Positions 15,248 to 24,669 of a DNA stretch of 42,823 nucleotides are shown one piece after another. The notes under the pieces are model-generated. The model was not told where the DNA came from, did no database searches, and saw only the letters and a list, made by a program, of their open reading frames with translations. The position numbers and the translations under genes are program-made. The stretch is from Rothia nasimurium (GTDB lineage: Bacteria; Actinomycetota; Actinomycetes; Actinomycetales; Micrococcaceae): assembly GCF_004569295.1 (NCBI RefSeq), contig NZ_SPQC01000025.1, positions 1 to 42,823 on the forward strand, read 5' to 3'. The first letter of the stretch is position 1. The number at the start of each line of letters is the position of its first letter.

Positions 15248-15359
15248 AGGAGACCTGCTCAAAGGTGGTATGGGTAAAACAGAGGCAAGAGCTTCATCCA
15301 ACCCGCAACAGTTTCGTTGCAGACAGACCATACACATCATTCCTTTGAGCAGGTCTTCT
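15248..15359 (+). promoter_or_regulatory. Long-range stem-loop between leader ORF and methyltransferase, probable attenuator
   Basis: AGACCTGCTCAAAGG (15251-15265) pairs perfectly with CCTTTGAGCAGGTCT (15342-15356). The helix extends to 15248/15359 through one G-T wobble. The 76-nt internal loop contains a small GCAAC/GTTGC hairpin (15305-15309 and 15316-15320). The structure starts 19 nt after the leader stop codon, so a ribosome stalled on the leader could change its folding. It ends about 105 nt before the methyltransferase ribosome-binding site. Confidence 0.5.
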
Positions 15360-15480
15360 CTCGGAGACAACTTATTAGCACCACACCCAACACACCTCTG
15401 CACCTCACATCCCTGGAAACCCCATTCAATCACACACACCCTGCATACGAGTTAATAAACTACAAGGAAGTTTGGCATAT

Positions 15481-16293
15481 ATGGATAAATTCTTTGGCCC
15501 CTTTTCTTGGATAGCAGATAGCAATAAAAATTTACAGCACGAGGGACATTATGGACCAACCATGTCTCATTTCATGAAAGACACTTCATGGAACCAAGAA
15601 TGGGACATCAAAGCATTAAGCGAGAGTATTACAACAATCCCTGAATCAAAAATACTGGATATTGGGTGTGGAGACGGCAGAATAGCCTACAGACTTCAAC
15701 AAAACGGAGCCCAAGGCACCTTCTACGGAATCGACCTATCCGAAGCCGCTTATAAAAATTATCAATCCAGAGCCAGCGAATTTAAGATATTTGAAGAATA
15801 CATACAAGGCGATATTTTTTCCCACCCTTTTAGCACAGATTTTGATGTGGCCTATATAGGGTCTGTTTCCATTAATTGCTTTACCGACATCAACTCAGTT
15901 TTTGAACTGATACGCAAGGCAAAAGAAATCACTTGCCCCACAGGTGTCTTAGTTGTATCAGCTTTTACAAGCGAATCAGAAAAGAAAATCCGAAACATTT
16001 CAGGAACCATATCTGCGGAGAACTACATAGGGGAAACCGGGAAAGAGCAGCTCATGTGGAGAGGTTTTCATTATGACCCTCCCTTTATACGACATAACTC
16101 ATACGTGGATGACGACCGTGCTGACGGTGTTGTTGCGACTTTGATGAGCTCAGTAGAGAGGCTGTGGATTGATAAAGATATAGTTGACATTGCAAAAATA
16201 GCAGGCTGGAATCTCCGCAGCACTATCCCATGCTACGTAGGGGACGGAGGAGCAGAAGGACTAGAAGTGTCAACCCTAACTTTTCATAAATGA
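15481..16293 (+). CDS. Class I SAM-dependent methyltransferase
   Basis: The ATG at 15481 is preferred over the in-frame TTG at 15472 because AAGGAAG (15464-15470) is spaced correctly only for the former. The 270-residue product has the SAM-binding motif I ILDIGCGDGR (residues 58-67), an acidic GIDLSEAA motif II and a Rossmann-like order. No rRNA-methyltransferase signature such as Erm or a Cfr radical-SAM motif is visible, so the substrate is unknown; a small molecule or peptide is plausible. It is transcribed with the MFS gene 21 bp downstream. The pair is visibly more AT-rich than its neighbours, pointing to separate acquisition. Confidence 0.82.
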   Translation: MDKFFGPFSWIADSNKNLQHEGHYGPTMSHFMKDTSWNQEWDIKALSESITTIPESKILDIGCGDGRIAYRLQQNGAQGTFYGIDLSEAAYKNYQSRASEFKIFEEYIQGDIFSHPFSTDFDVAYIGSVSINCFTDINSVFELIRKAKEITCPTGVLVVSAFTSESEKKIRNISGTISAENYIGETGKEQLMWRGFHYDPPFIRHNSYVDDDRADGVVATLMSSVERLWIDKDIVDIAKIAGWNLRSTIPCYVGDGGAEGLEVSTLTFHK

Positions 16294-16314
16294 TAAAGGA
16301 TAGGTGAAACATCA

Positions 16315-17532
16315 ATGCTCTCCCCGACCAGTAAAATCTATCTAAAAATAGTTCTCGCCGCAGTATTTATCGAATCCCTAGCACACGCTTCAGTATATTT
16401 TCTACTCATCTTTAAACTATCTTCAACAGCAAACAGCTGGTCTCTAACCGCAATTGCGCTTACATCAGCACTCACAGGGGTCATTCTAGCCGCCCCGCTT
16501 GGCAATTTAGTAGACCGTATGAGTCTCAGGCCCCTCTGGCTGGGATCAATCATAGTCTCGATACTCAGTGTTTTTCTCCTGAGCATCAGCGAATCCCTCA
16601 TTCTATGGATTCTACTTGTAGTAATATACTCCGCTGCTGGAGTTATCAGCGGATCAGTAGTATTCAAAGCCTTACCACGTATAGAAGGAATCACCCCAGA
16701 AAAAGCAAGCTCTTTCCTCGTGAGCACAGGCGCACTCGTAGGCATTCTCTCTCCCCTGCTCGCCTCACTTCTCTACGCACTAGCCCCTAACCATTCATTT
16801 ATCCCACTCATAATTTTACTCGCAGCCTGCTTTCTTATTATTTTCAAAGCAGCCCCTCAAGGAGCCCCTCCAGAACTGGATAGTATTTCCTGGAAAGATG
16901 CGCTACTTGGCATCAAGGTAATCTCAAACAATCACCACATCATTTATTACCTTCCCATCATGCTTTTAGTGGTACTTTCCACCAGCGTGGAAGACCTCTC
17001 AGGAGTTGTCTACTTGCAGGATATTGGCGGAAACTTCATCTCCCCCCTTTTCCCCAGCTTCCCCGGAGACCCCGGAGCAATCGCATACTCAGCACTAGTC
17101 GCATCCTGGTCGGTAGGGACGCTAATGGGCGCTCATTTGACGGAACAAAAACTCTTTAAACTATCGCCTGCTGCGTCTCTTAAGATAGGTGGCTTCATCA
17201 TCTCACTGGCTATTTTTGCAGAAGGCTTCTTTCCCAGCCCTGTACTCATCACACTATTTTTCTTCCTTGGTGGAGCAGGAAATGCAGTCCACAATGTTGG
17301 AATAAGGAATCTTGTCTATACTGAGGTCGCTGAACAGAACCAGGGGCAGGCTTGGGCTATGATTGGTGCAACGTTTACAGTGTTTTCAAGCATTGGGCAG
17401 TTCCTCGGTACACCTTATCTACTTGGTGAACCTCAACAGGTGATTATGTATAGCGGGCTTTTCCCTATGGTTATCATCGCTTTGTTCACTCTGGGTATGG
17501 TGTATCTACGGCGTAATAAAATCAACCGCTAG
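16315..17532 (+). CDS. MFS efflux transporter
   Basis: This 405-residue protein is almost entirely hydrophobic with about 12 membrane segments. It carries the loop 2-3 signature GNLVDRMSLRPLW (the MFS motif A region, D-R-x-x-x-R) and a symmetric second half with GTLMGAHL and GGAGNAVHNVGIRN. Overall it resembles MefA-like drug exporters more than sugar transporters. It follows the methyltransferase by 21 bp behind AAAGGATAGG and ends at a terminator at 17544-17585. With the methyltransferase it would modify and export, or protect against, one compound. Confidence 0.85.
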   Translation: MLSPTSKIYLKIVLAAVFIESLAHASVYFLLIFKLSSTANSWSLTAIALTSALTGVILAAPLGNLVDRMSLRPLWLGSIIVSILSVFLLSISESLILWILLVVIYSAAGVISGSVVFKALPRIEGITPEKASSFLVSTGALVGILSPLLASLLYALAPNHSFIPLIILLAACFLIIFKAAPQGAPPELDSISWKDALLGIKVISNNHHIIYYLPIMLLVVLSTSVEDLSGVVYLQDIGGNFISPLFPSFPGDPGAIAYSALVASWSVGTLMGAHLTEQKLFKLSPAASLKIGGFIISLAIFAEGFFPSPVLITLFFFLGGAGNAVHNVGIRNLVYTEVAEQNQGQAWAMIGATFTVFSSIGQFLGTPYLLGEPQQVIMYSGLFPMVIIALFTLGMVYLRRNKINR

Positions 17533-17543
17533 GCCCAAGAGAT

Positions 17544-17585
17544 GATATGGCTACCCACTCATAAATTTGAGTAGGTAACCATATC
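17544..17585. terminator. Bidirectional terminator between MFS and the giant helicase gene
   Basis: The 18-position stem pairs GATATGGCTACCCACTCA (17544-17561) with TGAGTAGGTAACCATATC (17568-17585) around loop TAAATT, with two wobble-type pairs. The genes on either side converge here. Confidence 0.7.
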
Positions 17586-17601
17586 TACTGTCGTCTTGTC
17601 T

Positions 17602-20600
17602 TTAGAACGACATTTCTGTCCCGTGGTCAATACTAAGTCCCTGACAAAGCTCAGGGCTATAGCCGGGACTCTTCATCCGAGCATCCGCCGCAGAACGAGC
17701 CTGGGCCACCTCAGCCCCATGATGATTCTCCAACAAGGGAGCAGAGTAACCCCGCGGGAAGTCCCAAGAGCGCGTCTTAGACACCGGCCCATCGAGCTGC
17801 TGATAATGTACACGGATAAGACCCGTATCAGGCATTTCAGCAACACCCAGAACTACACCACGACGGTTAGAGTTCCCATACAGAGAAATGACATTCCCAA
17901 CCTCAAGGTTCTGCACCGGAACGCTGACCTGTGCCCCGCCGGGTATACCGTCCCGAGGCTCTTCACACAGCGGAGCTTTTAGCTTAACCAGGTCACGCGG
18001 CTGAAGAGGGAAGTCATCGCGCACACCACCGGGGCCTTGCACATCAGCGACCAGCATTCCCATGGCATTTTGCCGAACGTCTAAGACCTTGAGCGTCAAA
18101 GCCTTGTTAGAGCTATCGAAGACATTCAGCAGATCACCGGGCCGCACGCGAGTTGCCTCCACCTGCTCCCATAGTTTGCCGTAGAACGGTGCAGCAGGAT
18201 AGGGGTCAGCGCTAATAGTGGTGGCCGCTGGCATGGTGGTAGTGAACATCTGGTTCGCTCCCCTAAAGGCCAGTTCCACATCACCGTCAGGCTTGATAGT
18301 GCTCTTATACACCGAGTACCAGTTACCAGTGCCATCAGTAATGCGGTCACCGGCCCGCACCTGCCCATAGGTCAAGGTAGTAGCTACCTGCCCAGACTCT
18401 GTAGGTACATCAGGCGCCGTCAAGTCCTCAACCCCAACGTACCCGATATTCTCATCCAATCGTGCTGGGCGACTCTGAGGTTCAGTATCAGGGGCGACGT
18501 CGGCTGCTGGCTCACTACCGGCAGGCTGTTCAAGCACCTGCTTTACCTCAACGACAGTGATTTCCTCACCAGCGGCATCTTCAACTTGAACCGTTGCCTC
18601 GTGCAGGGGCGTACCGGCATCAACGAATGTTACCTCACCGCTAACCTGAACAGGCTCCCCATCCAAAGATGTGCCAACCACCGTTACAGTCTGCCCGGTA
18701 TCGACCTCTTCCACCGATACAGGTAAGAACTTGGCATTAATCCATTCCTGATGCTCACGGGTAGCAATATCGGCCCATTCATCGGTTGTAGCGCGCTTCA
18801 AGTACACAGCGTTGTACCATGATGCTTCAACCTCCAGAACGTCGCCCGTATCTGGTGCTTGAAGAGCCAAGTACACGAGCTCTTCATCTTCTGCCTCTAG
18901 AACATCAAGCACCAGGAAGTCATGCCCTGAAACTTGGTCATAGTTAGCGCAGTTCTTTACACCGGCGAAGGAAACCCTATCCCCCACAATCAAGGTAGCA
19001 GGGGAAACGCTACCGTAGTTCCGCAAGATACTATCGCGGTTCACATGCTCACCGACATAGGTATGCTCCAGAGCGTAGGCCGGATCTGAAAGTACCGGCA
19101 GTTCCCGAACAGGGTAAACAGTGTTCAAGGTGAACTGGTAGGTTGAGCCTCGTGAATCTGTAGCCTCAAAGACATGGCTATTCCAATCATCTGTTTTGCC
19201 CCTGGCCGCCAGATAAGCAACCAGGACATCTTCCTCAGCAAAGAACTCCCCAGCTTCTTGTGAGGTCAGCTCGATACCGTATTCAGCGGCAGGGGCGATG
19301 GCAGTAACGCTCGGGCGAATCACTACATAGTCACCGACCACCAGATCATTGAGGGGCCGTAGCTGCTCGCCGTTATCAACGAGCTCAGTATCGTGAACAT
19401 CCTGCTCATAGCCGGCAGCTTTCAGAGCCGCGCGGGCAACGCCAACGGCTAGCGAGCTCTCAGCATCCAGGCCCTTGGTAACAATCTGCCCCTGGCTATC
19501 CACGGTGCTGATACCCTCGGTAGCTTCTTCAACATCGTGTCGAACCTGCTCCAGGTCTTCAGCAACAACTTTCACCTCAGCCTGGCCAGAGCCCTCAGCA
19601 ACGACCGCCTGAATATCCTCGGCCACATCGGCTTCTTGCTCAGTTTCAGTGTCGGCTTCATACTGGTGAGTTACGAGCACCTGGAGGCTAGGCACCTCCA
19701 CCACATCATCATTAGGAACGAAAACCTCAGAGGGCACAAGTACCTCCGCCTCGGAACCCTCAGCCTCCTCACCCGTGACAGCTTCTGCTTCTAGCGCAGG
19801 TTCAGGCTCCACATCAACGGGCTGGGCAATGAACTCAGGAACAGAGGATACAGCTTCAACAGGCTCTTCACCTGATACCTCAGACGCTGCTTCATCAGCA
19901 CGAGTAAACTCACGCACAGTCCCAAAATCAGGAACCCGGAACCCACGCAGACCCTCAAAGCCAGCACCGCGAGCAGACCCAAGCCCATCAACTCCCAGCA
20001 GCATCCCGCGCCAGTCAATATCAGAGGGAGTCCCCTGAATGTACAAAGTAGGCTGGCCATTCCAGCTGTTCACAGTAAAGGTCTGACGCTGGCCGTCAAT
20101 TTCCAGAACAGCCTCAGCTGTACTCGATGAGCTAGCAGAGCGTTTCCAGTTCCGCAGAATACCGAAATGGCGCATAGGCTTTTCTGAGTGCGAGTCAGAG
20201 ACAACAGACACCCACGACCCATAGACCTCTTCGGGGATACTATCAAAGGTTAGTTGCCGCGTCTCAACCTCAGAAAGGATAGCCTTTTCCGCTGGAGTCA
20301 GTACCCCAAAGCGTCGCTCGGTGATAGCACCCACCTTGCTAGAGGACATACGATTCACGACCTGTGTTTCCGCCCAGATAGGGTCAGATACCTTCCGGTA
20401 GGACAGGGTGAGCTTAGAACCCCAACCAGAGACGCCAAGAATACGAACGGGCTCAGTGATACCGGCCTTCGGGGCTAGCTTTTGACCGTCAACAACATCG
20501 CCCTCCCGCAAATCACCAATCGTCGCACTACTTAAAACAGAGTCAAATGCCATCAGCATCTCAGAAGCATCAAGAATACGGCCAGGAGCAATATCATCCC

Positions 20601-23600
20601 AAGTCAATAGCCCTGCATCGTAGGCCTTCTCAGGGGTGAAACCTGGCTCTCGAACAGACTCAAGAGTTTGGGGGTCAACAAAGCCAGTACCAACCCACTG
20701 ATCCCCAGCCCTGCCAATACCTTCCACATCCTTCAGTAGCATATCGCCACGAAGTAGCCTAGTAGAGCTCACCTTTTTCTGGTTAGCTAATTCAGCTTCA
20801 ATTGCGGCCTTCTCAGCAGCCGCCGCAGCTTCTAAATCAATACCATCTCGGTGGATAAAGTCACCCGGTGCCCCACGAGTAACCATAGCCACGTGCTCCT
20901 GTCCAGCAGTGTCCAAGAACGTGACATCGTAGCCTGGCCACCCGGCAGGAGCAACTCCCTGAATGACGCCGTCAATCGGCAGGATAGTTTGCTGGCTCCC
21001 CTCACCCATAACCCTGGTGAACCATGTGACTTTAGAACCAGGTTCCAAGGACTTAACGTAGTCAAAAGTCTTCTCTTTATGCAGGGGAGAGGGAACCCAA
21101 TCCGTTTCTGAACGCTCAAGAATCAACTTATCTCGCTCATCTAATGCCGAATAGAGGCGGGAGGCAAGCTCAAAATCAGTCGCTGGCCACAACACAGGCA
21201 GCTCAGTGCCCGCATCAAAATCCACCACTTCGTCTTCGTACACGAACACACCATAGTGGGGCTTTTGACCCGTGACAGGGTGCTGGGAATAGACCCGGTA
21301 TAGGCCACGGTCAAGGCTCTGACCCGACCCAATTTCGATAACATCCCCATCACGCAGTGCATTCACGTCGCTGACCTGCCCGTAGAGTAGCTCAACTTCA
21401 TCATCATTGAGCACAGCTTCAGAGTCATCTACTCGGGTATCAACCTCGCCCCGGTCAAAGTCCTCAGTCTCCAAGGAGTCGATACCCAAATCAGCAGATA
21501 GCTGTTCAAGCCTCATCAGCTTCTCATCCAGCTCATCTTGCTTGGCAAAGCCCACGCGAGCCTCAGACAGCCTAGAGCGCAGAGAAATCATCTCGTCCCC
21601 CAGCATCTGGTGGCGCTGTTGCAGGGCTTCAAGCTGTGCATCTAGCGTCGATGCCGCCCTCACCAAACGGGCCAGCTGACCTACACCTGACACCTGACCG
21701 GCAGCAATCTTGTTAGGTTCAACGCTATGACCAGACCCAGGGAGCACCTGCCCGGACACAGGGTCAACCAGCCTCAGGTTCAAGAAACCAGTAATTGCAT
21801 CCAGCTGACCAACAAACGGAATATTGCCAATCTGCCCCAGCTGATAGAACGTATCAGGGGACTTCGCACCAGCAAGGTTCAACAAGGCAAGACCACGCAG
21901 GAGCTGCTCACCTGCTTCTTTAGTACGCCCATCAAAGACCTTATCTCCCAGGAAGAACTGAACCCCAAGAAAAGCCTGGTGAGCAATGGCAGCCTCATAG
22001 AGTTTCATCGTACTCTCAAGCCCGCTCATACGAGCTTCAGTCGTGCTAATTTCAAACTCCAAGTCCTTAGCACTGGAAGACTCGGCGTTCTTCTCCATCA
22101 ACAGACGCTGAACCTCAACGGTAAGAGTCAGCTGTTCCATCAAGGCAGGGTTATCTGTAAGCCAGGCAATCATCATCTGCGGGTCACCATCACCGCTCAA
22201 AGACTCCATGGAATCGAGCCCTTCGCCAGCCTTCCACTGGTTCAGAGCCTTGAGCTTACGAGCGATAACCTGCCAGCTATACGCATCAAAAGTACCTTTG
22301 GTGCCGTAGGAGAGAATCTCAATCTCATCATTCTGATTACCCTGACGAATACCGCGCCCCTCACGCTGTTCAAGATCAGCAGGACGCCACGGAATATCAA
22401 CATGGTGAATAGCGGTCAAACGCTGCTGAACGTTCATACCCGTACCCATCTTTTGGGTTGAGCCAATCAGAACAGAAACCTCACCACTACGGCAACGGCT
22501 AAAGAGCTCTGCACGCTCCGCATCATCACCGGCATCATGAATGTAGGCGACCTTCTCCACCGGCATACCGGCAGCAACGAGCTCTTCCTTCATCGCATCG
22601 TACATGTTGAACTCAGCACTTGTTCCAGGGGCCCCTTGGTCACAGAAAATGACCTGCAAGCCACCGGGCAGGACGGTAGGAGCACCATCAGCCCCAAGGT
22701 ACTCAGTATCTTGGTACTGCCGGTGAATACGCATAACCTCGTTAGCAACCAGACGCGGACGCCCGCCATCCTCATCAGCCTCCAGACCAACCAAACGCGG
22801 ATCAAGGGCGACACGACGAGCACGCCCCAGAACCTCAATCAGATAGTCCTCCGGCCCAGGGTTTTCAATCGTTTTGACGACATCATCCATGTAGCTTTTC
22901 ACATGCTCAGAGGCATCACGATTGATGTTCTTCATGGTTCCGCCCACGATAGACGGGAGCTTCTGAGGAATCTGATCACGGGTAACCGTTGAGGTAAAAA
23001 GGGAGTTGAGCTGTTTAAGCTGCTCCAGGTTCTCGTACTCAGTAATTTTATTGACGATACGGAACCCCAGACCCGAAGGCTGAACCTCCATCGCAGGCTC
23101 AGCGCGAGTAAAGACACGAGCCCATGAGTCAATCGAAGAGATACCCAAATCTTCCAGCACATCCGGCCGCAGGTAATGCATCATCACCCACAGCTCCGAC
23201 AAGCTATTAGCAATCGGGGTGCCGGTAGCAAAGGTAGCAACGGCAGGGGCACGGTTCAGCCCACCCGAGGCCTGAATTTTATCCTCACGAAGAGCACGCA
23301 AGATGAAATCCAGATCAGCCGCCCGCATAGAACCAGCACATGAAAGCTCCTGGTAGTCAGAGACACGCCCCAGGTTCTTGAAGTCATGAGCCTCATCAAC
23401 AAACAGGTAATCGCAGCCCAGCTCTTCAAAGGTCACGCCCTCATCTTTACGGGCAAAGAGCTCTTCCATGCGAGTCTCTTTGCGCTTGATGAGCTTCTCA
23501 ATGGCCTTGACCGTCATATCATCGCCTGAGGTCTGCTTCTGAGCAATCAGCGCTTCAATATCTTCCCGTAAAAACTGAGACTGACGACCTGCTGAAAGAC

Positions 23601-24669
23601 CAACCCGGTTGAAAATGGACTGGGGCATAATCACTGCGTCCCAGTCTCCGGCAAGTGCTTTTGCTGCATACACCTTACGCTCAGTAGCAGAAATGCCGGT
23701 GGGAATCATCAGCACCTGGGACGTCGGGGCCCACTGAGAGAACTCACGGGTAATCTGCTCTACCAGGTGATTAGGCACCACGAACAGGGGCTTTTGGGCA
23801 ATGCCACGGTTACGCAGCTCCAACGCACCCATAATCATGGAGCCGGTCTTACCAGCACCCACGACGTGGTCAAGCAAAACGCTTGGTTCATTGACGATAC
23901 GAGCTACAGCCTCACGCTGATAAGGGTGAGGTGTAAAGTCCGGTGAGATGTCCTTCAGTGCAAGGTGCTGGCCGAGCACACTGTAATCAGGTGCTACATA
24001 GGAGTTGAAACGGCGGTTGAATTCACGCTCTACCTGGGCAACGCGAGCAGGAGAGGAACTAATCCACTTTTTGAAGGTGTACTCAATCTTGGCAGCTTTC
24101 AGGCGTGCTTCTTTGGTTTCTTTCTCATTGAGCACATACTTTTCTTTGCCAGTATGGAGGTCTTTGACCTTATCAGAGACTTTTGGTTGCCGGTTGTTCA
24201 TGACCGCATCGAGCAAATCAGCAGGGCCACGGCGCTTAGTGCCATAGGTCAAACGCACAGAGGGCTTCATATCTGCGTTCCGGTGCGGAACTTCCCACCC
24301 AGTGCCATCAGGTGACTTGGTGATGGTCAGGGGCACCCCGAACGTCTCAAGAGCAAACTGCCGGTACTGCTCTTGGGTCATAAACGAGGCACCTACCTGG
24401 AGGTGAATCTTCTCAATACCGGCCCAGGGCGGAAGGACATCTTTCAGGGCCTCCACATTCTGCAGATACGAGCTATCCAGAGCGGCAGCTTCCTCAGCTA
24501 CCTCCAGCTTCTCGCGCACATTACCTGAGAGATACCCCACCGCAGGAACATACTGCCCATCAGCAGGGTCTTTGAACACAAGGTCACCGAGCTGCTCGAC
24601 AGCCTCATCTTCGCTAACACCCAGCAGCTCACCAATACGCTCTAGATCAACGCTACGGGTTTCGTCCAA
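17602..24669 (-). CDS. DarB-like giant protein, 3' part: SNF2 helicase and repeated GD-V modules
   Basis: The 2355-residue frame continues the methylase encoded just upstream. Its N-terminal part is an SNF2/superfamily 2 helicase: Walker A VVGAGKTGSM near residue 270, a VDEAHDFKNL box near 425, and a C-terminal helicase domain with STQKMGTGMN and PADLEQREGRGIRQG near 720-770. A predicted coiled coil follows (about 1000-1090). The remaining 1,250 residues contain at least nine copies of a strand motif of the type GDxV (DGDVIEIG, REGDVVDG, VGDYVVIR, VGDRVSFA, TGQTVTVV, AGDRITDG, PGDLLNVF, VGNVISLY), probably tandem small beta-barrels. P1 DarB has the same methylase-helicase order without a nuclease and protects injected DNA from restriction. 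The first ATG is arbitrary: the frame is open further upstream and joins the 5' part by a -1 shift at 24717-24720. Confidence 0.85.
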   Translation of the reverse strand: MDETRSVDLERIGELLGVSEDEAVEQLGDLVFKDPADGQYVPAVGYLSGNVREKLEVAEEAAALDSSYLQNVEALKDVLPPWAGIEKIHLQVGASFMTQEQYRQFALETFGVPLTITKSPDGTGWEVPHRNADMKPSVRLTYGTKRRGPADLLDAVMNNRQPKVSDKVKDLHTGKEKYVLNEKETKEARLKAAKIEYTFKKWISSSPARVAQVEREFNRRFNSYVAPDYSVLGQHLALKDISPDFTPHPYQREAVARIVNEPSVLLDHVVGAGKTGSMIMGALELRNRGIAQKPLFVVPNHLVEQITREFSQWAPTSQVLMIPTGISATERKVYAAKALAGDWDAVIMPQSIFNRVGLSAGRQSQFLREDIEALIAQKQTSGDDMTVKAIEKLIKRKETRMEELFARKDEGVTFEELGCDYLFVDEAHDFKNLGRVSDYQELSCAGSMRAADLDFILRALREDKIQASGGLNRAPAVATFATGTPIANSLSELWVMMHYLRPDVLEDLGISSIDSWARVFTRAEPAMEVQPSGLGFRIVNKITEYENLEQLKQLNSLFTSTVTRDQIPQKLPSIVGGTMKNINRDASEHVKSYMDDVVKTIENPGPEDYLIEVLGRARRVALDPRLVGLEADEDGGRPRLVANEVMRIHRQYQDTEYLGADGAPTVLPGGLQVIFCDQGAPGTSAEFNMYDAMKEELVAAGMPVEKVAYIHDAGDDAERAELFSRCRSGEVSVLIGSTQKMGTGMNVQQRLTAIHHVDIPWRPADLEQREGRGIRQGNQNDEIEILSYGTKGTFDAYSWQVIARKLKALNQWKAGEGLDSMESLSGDGDPQMMIAWLTDNPALMEQLTLTVEVQRLLMEKNAESSSAKDLEFEISTTEARMSGLESTMKLYEAAIAHQAFLGVQFFLGDKVFDGRTKEAGEQLLRGLALLNLAGAKSPDTFYQLGQIGNIPFVGQLDAITGFLNLRLVDPVSGQVLPGSGHSVEPNKIAAGQVSGVGQLARLVRAASTLDAQLEALQQRHQMLGDEMISLRSRLSEARVGFAKQDELDEKLMRLEQLSADLGIDSLETEDFDRGEVDTRVDDSEAVLNDDEVELLYGQVSDVNALRDGDVIEIGSGQSLDRGLYRVYSQHPVTGQKPHYGVFVYEDEVVDFDAGTELPVLWPATDFELASRLYSALDERDKLILERSETDWVPSPLHKEKTFDYVKSLEPGSKVTWFTRVMGEGSQQTILPIDGVIQGVAPAGWPGYDVTFLDTAGQEHVAMVTRGAPGDFIHRDGIDLEAAAAAEKAAIEAELANQKKVSSTRLLRGDMLLKDVEGIGRAGDQWVGTGFVDPQTLESVREPGFTPEKAYDAGLLTWDDIAPGRILDASEMLMAFDSVLSSATIGDLREGDVVDGQKLAPKAGITEPVRILGVSGWGSKLTLSYRKVSDPIWAETQVVNRMSSSKVGAITERRFGVLTPAEKAILSEVETRQLTFDSIPEEVYGSWVSVVSDSHSEKPMRHFGILRNWKRSASSSSTAEAVLEIDGQRQTFTVNSWNGQPTLYIQGTPSDIDWRGMLLGVDGLGSARGAGFEGLRGFRVPDFGTVREFTRADEAASEVSGEEPVEAVSSVPEFIAQPVDVEPEPALEAEAVTGEEAEGSEAEVLVPSEVFVPNDDVVEVPSLQVLVTHQYEADTETEQEADVAEDIQAVVAEGSGQAEVKVVAEDLEQVRHDVEEATEGISTVDSQGQIVTKGLDAESSLAVGVARAALKAAGYEQDVHDTELVDNGEQLRPLNDLVVGDYVVIRPSVTAIAPAAEYGIELTSQEAGEFFAEEDVLVAYLAARGKTDDWNSHVFEATDSRGSTYQFTLNTVYPVRELPVLSDPAYALEHTYVGEHVNRDSILRNYGSVSPATLIVGDRVSFAGVKNCANYDQVSGHDFLVLDVLEAEDEELVYLALQAPDTGDVLEVEASWYNAVYLKRATTDEWADIATREHQEWINAKFLPVSVEEVDTGQTVTVVGTSLDGEPVQVSGEVTFVDAGTPLHEATVQVEDAAGEEITVVEVKQVLEQPAGSEPAADVAPDTEPQSRPARLDENIGYVGVEDLTAPDVPTESGQVATTLTYGQVRAGDRITDGTGNWYSVYKSTIKPDGDVELAFRGANQMFTTTMPAATTISADPYPAAPFYGKLWEQVEATRVRPGDLLNVFDSSNKALTLKVLDVRQNAMGMLVADVQGPGGVRDDFPLQPRDLVKLKAPLCEEPRDGIPGGAQVSVPVQNLEVGNVISLYGNSNRRGVVLGVAEMPDTGLIRVHYQQLDGPVSKTRSWDFPRGYSAPLLENHHGAEVAQARSAADARMKSPGYSPELCQGLSIDHGTEMSF

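Larger units (their letters stand above)
14926..15480. other. 555-bp intergenic region with short inverted repeat, leader ORF and long-range hairpin
   Basis: Apart from the inverted repeat at 14949-14974, the first 200 bp hold nothing I can assign. From 15128 a possible promoter is seen (TTGTGA, 17 bp, ATAGTT), with low confidence. The 15-codon ORF and a long-range hairpin described separately follow. The region forms the 5' leader of the methyltransferase/MFS unit. Confidence 0.5.

Noticed and set aside
15270-15514. Two 61-65-aa ORFs in the leader of the methyltransferase
   Set aside because: They overlap the regulatory hairpin, lack ribosome-binding sites and have unnatural His/Thr-rich composition.
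21727-22992. Long plus-strand ORFs (244 and 151 aa) opposite the helicase
   Set aside because: They lie fully antisense to conserved helicase motifs and have no ribosome-binding sites.
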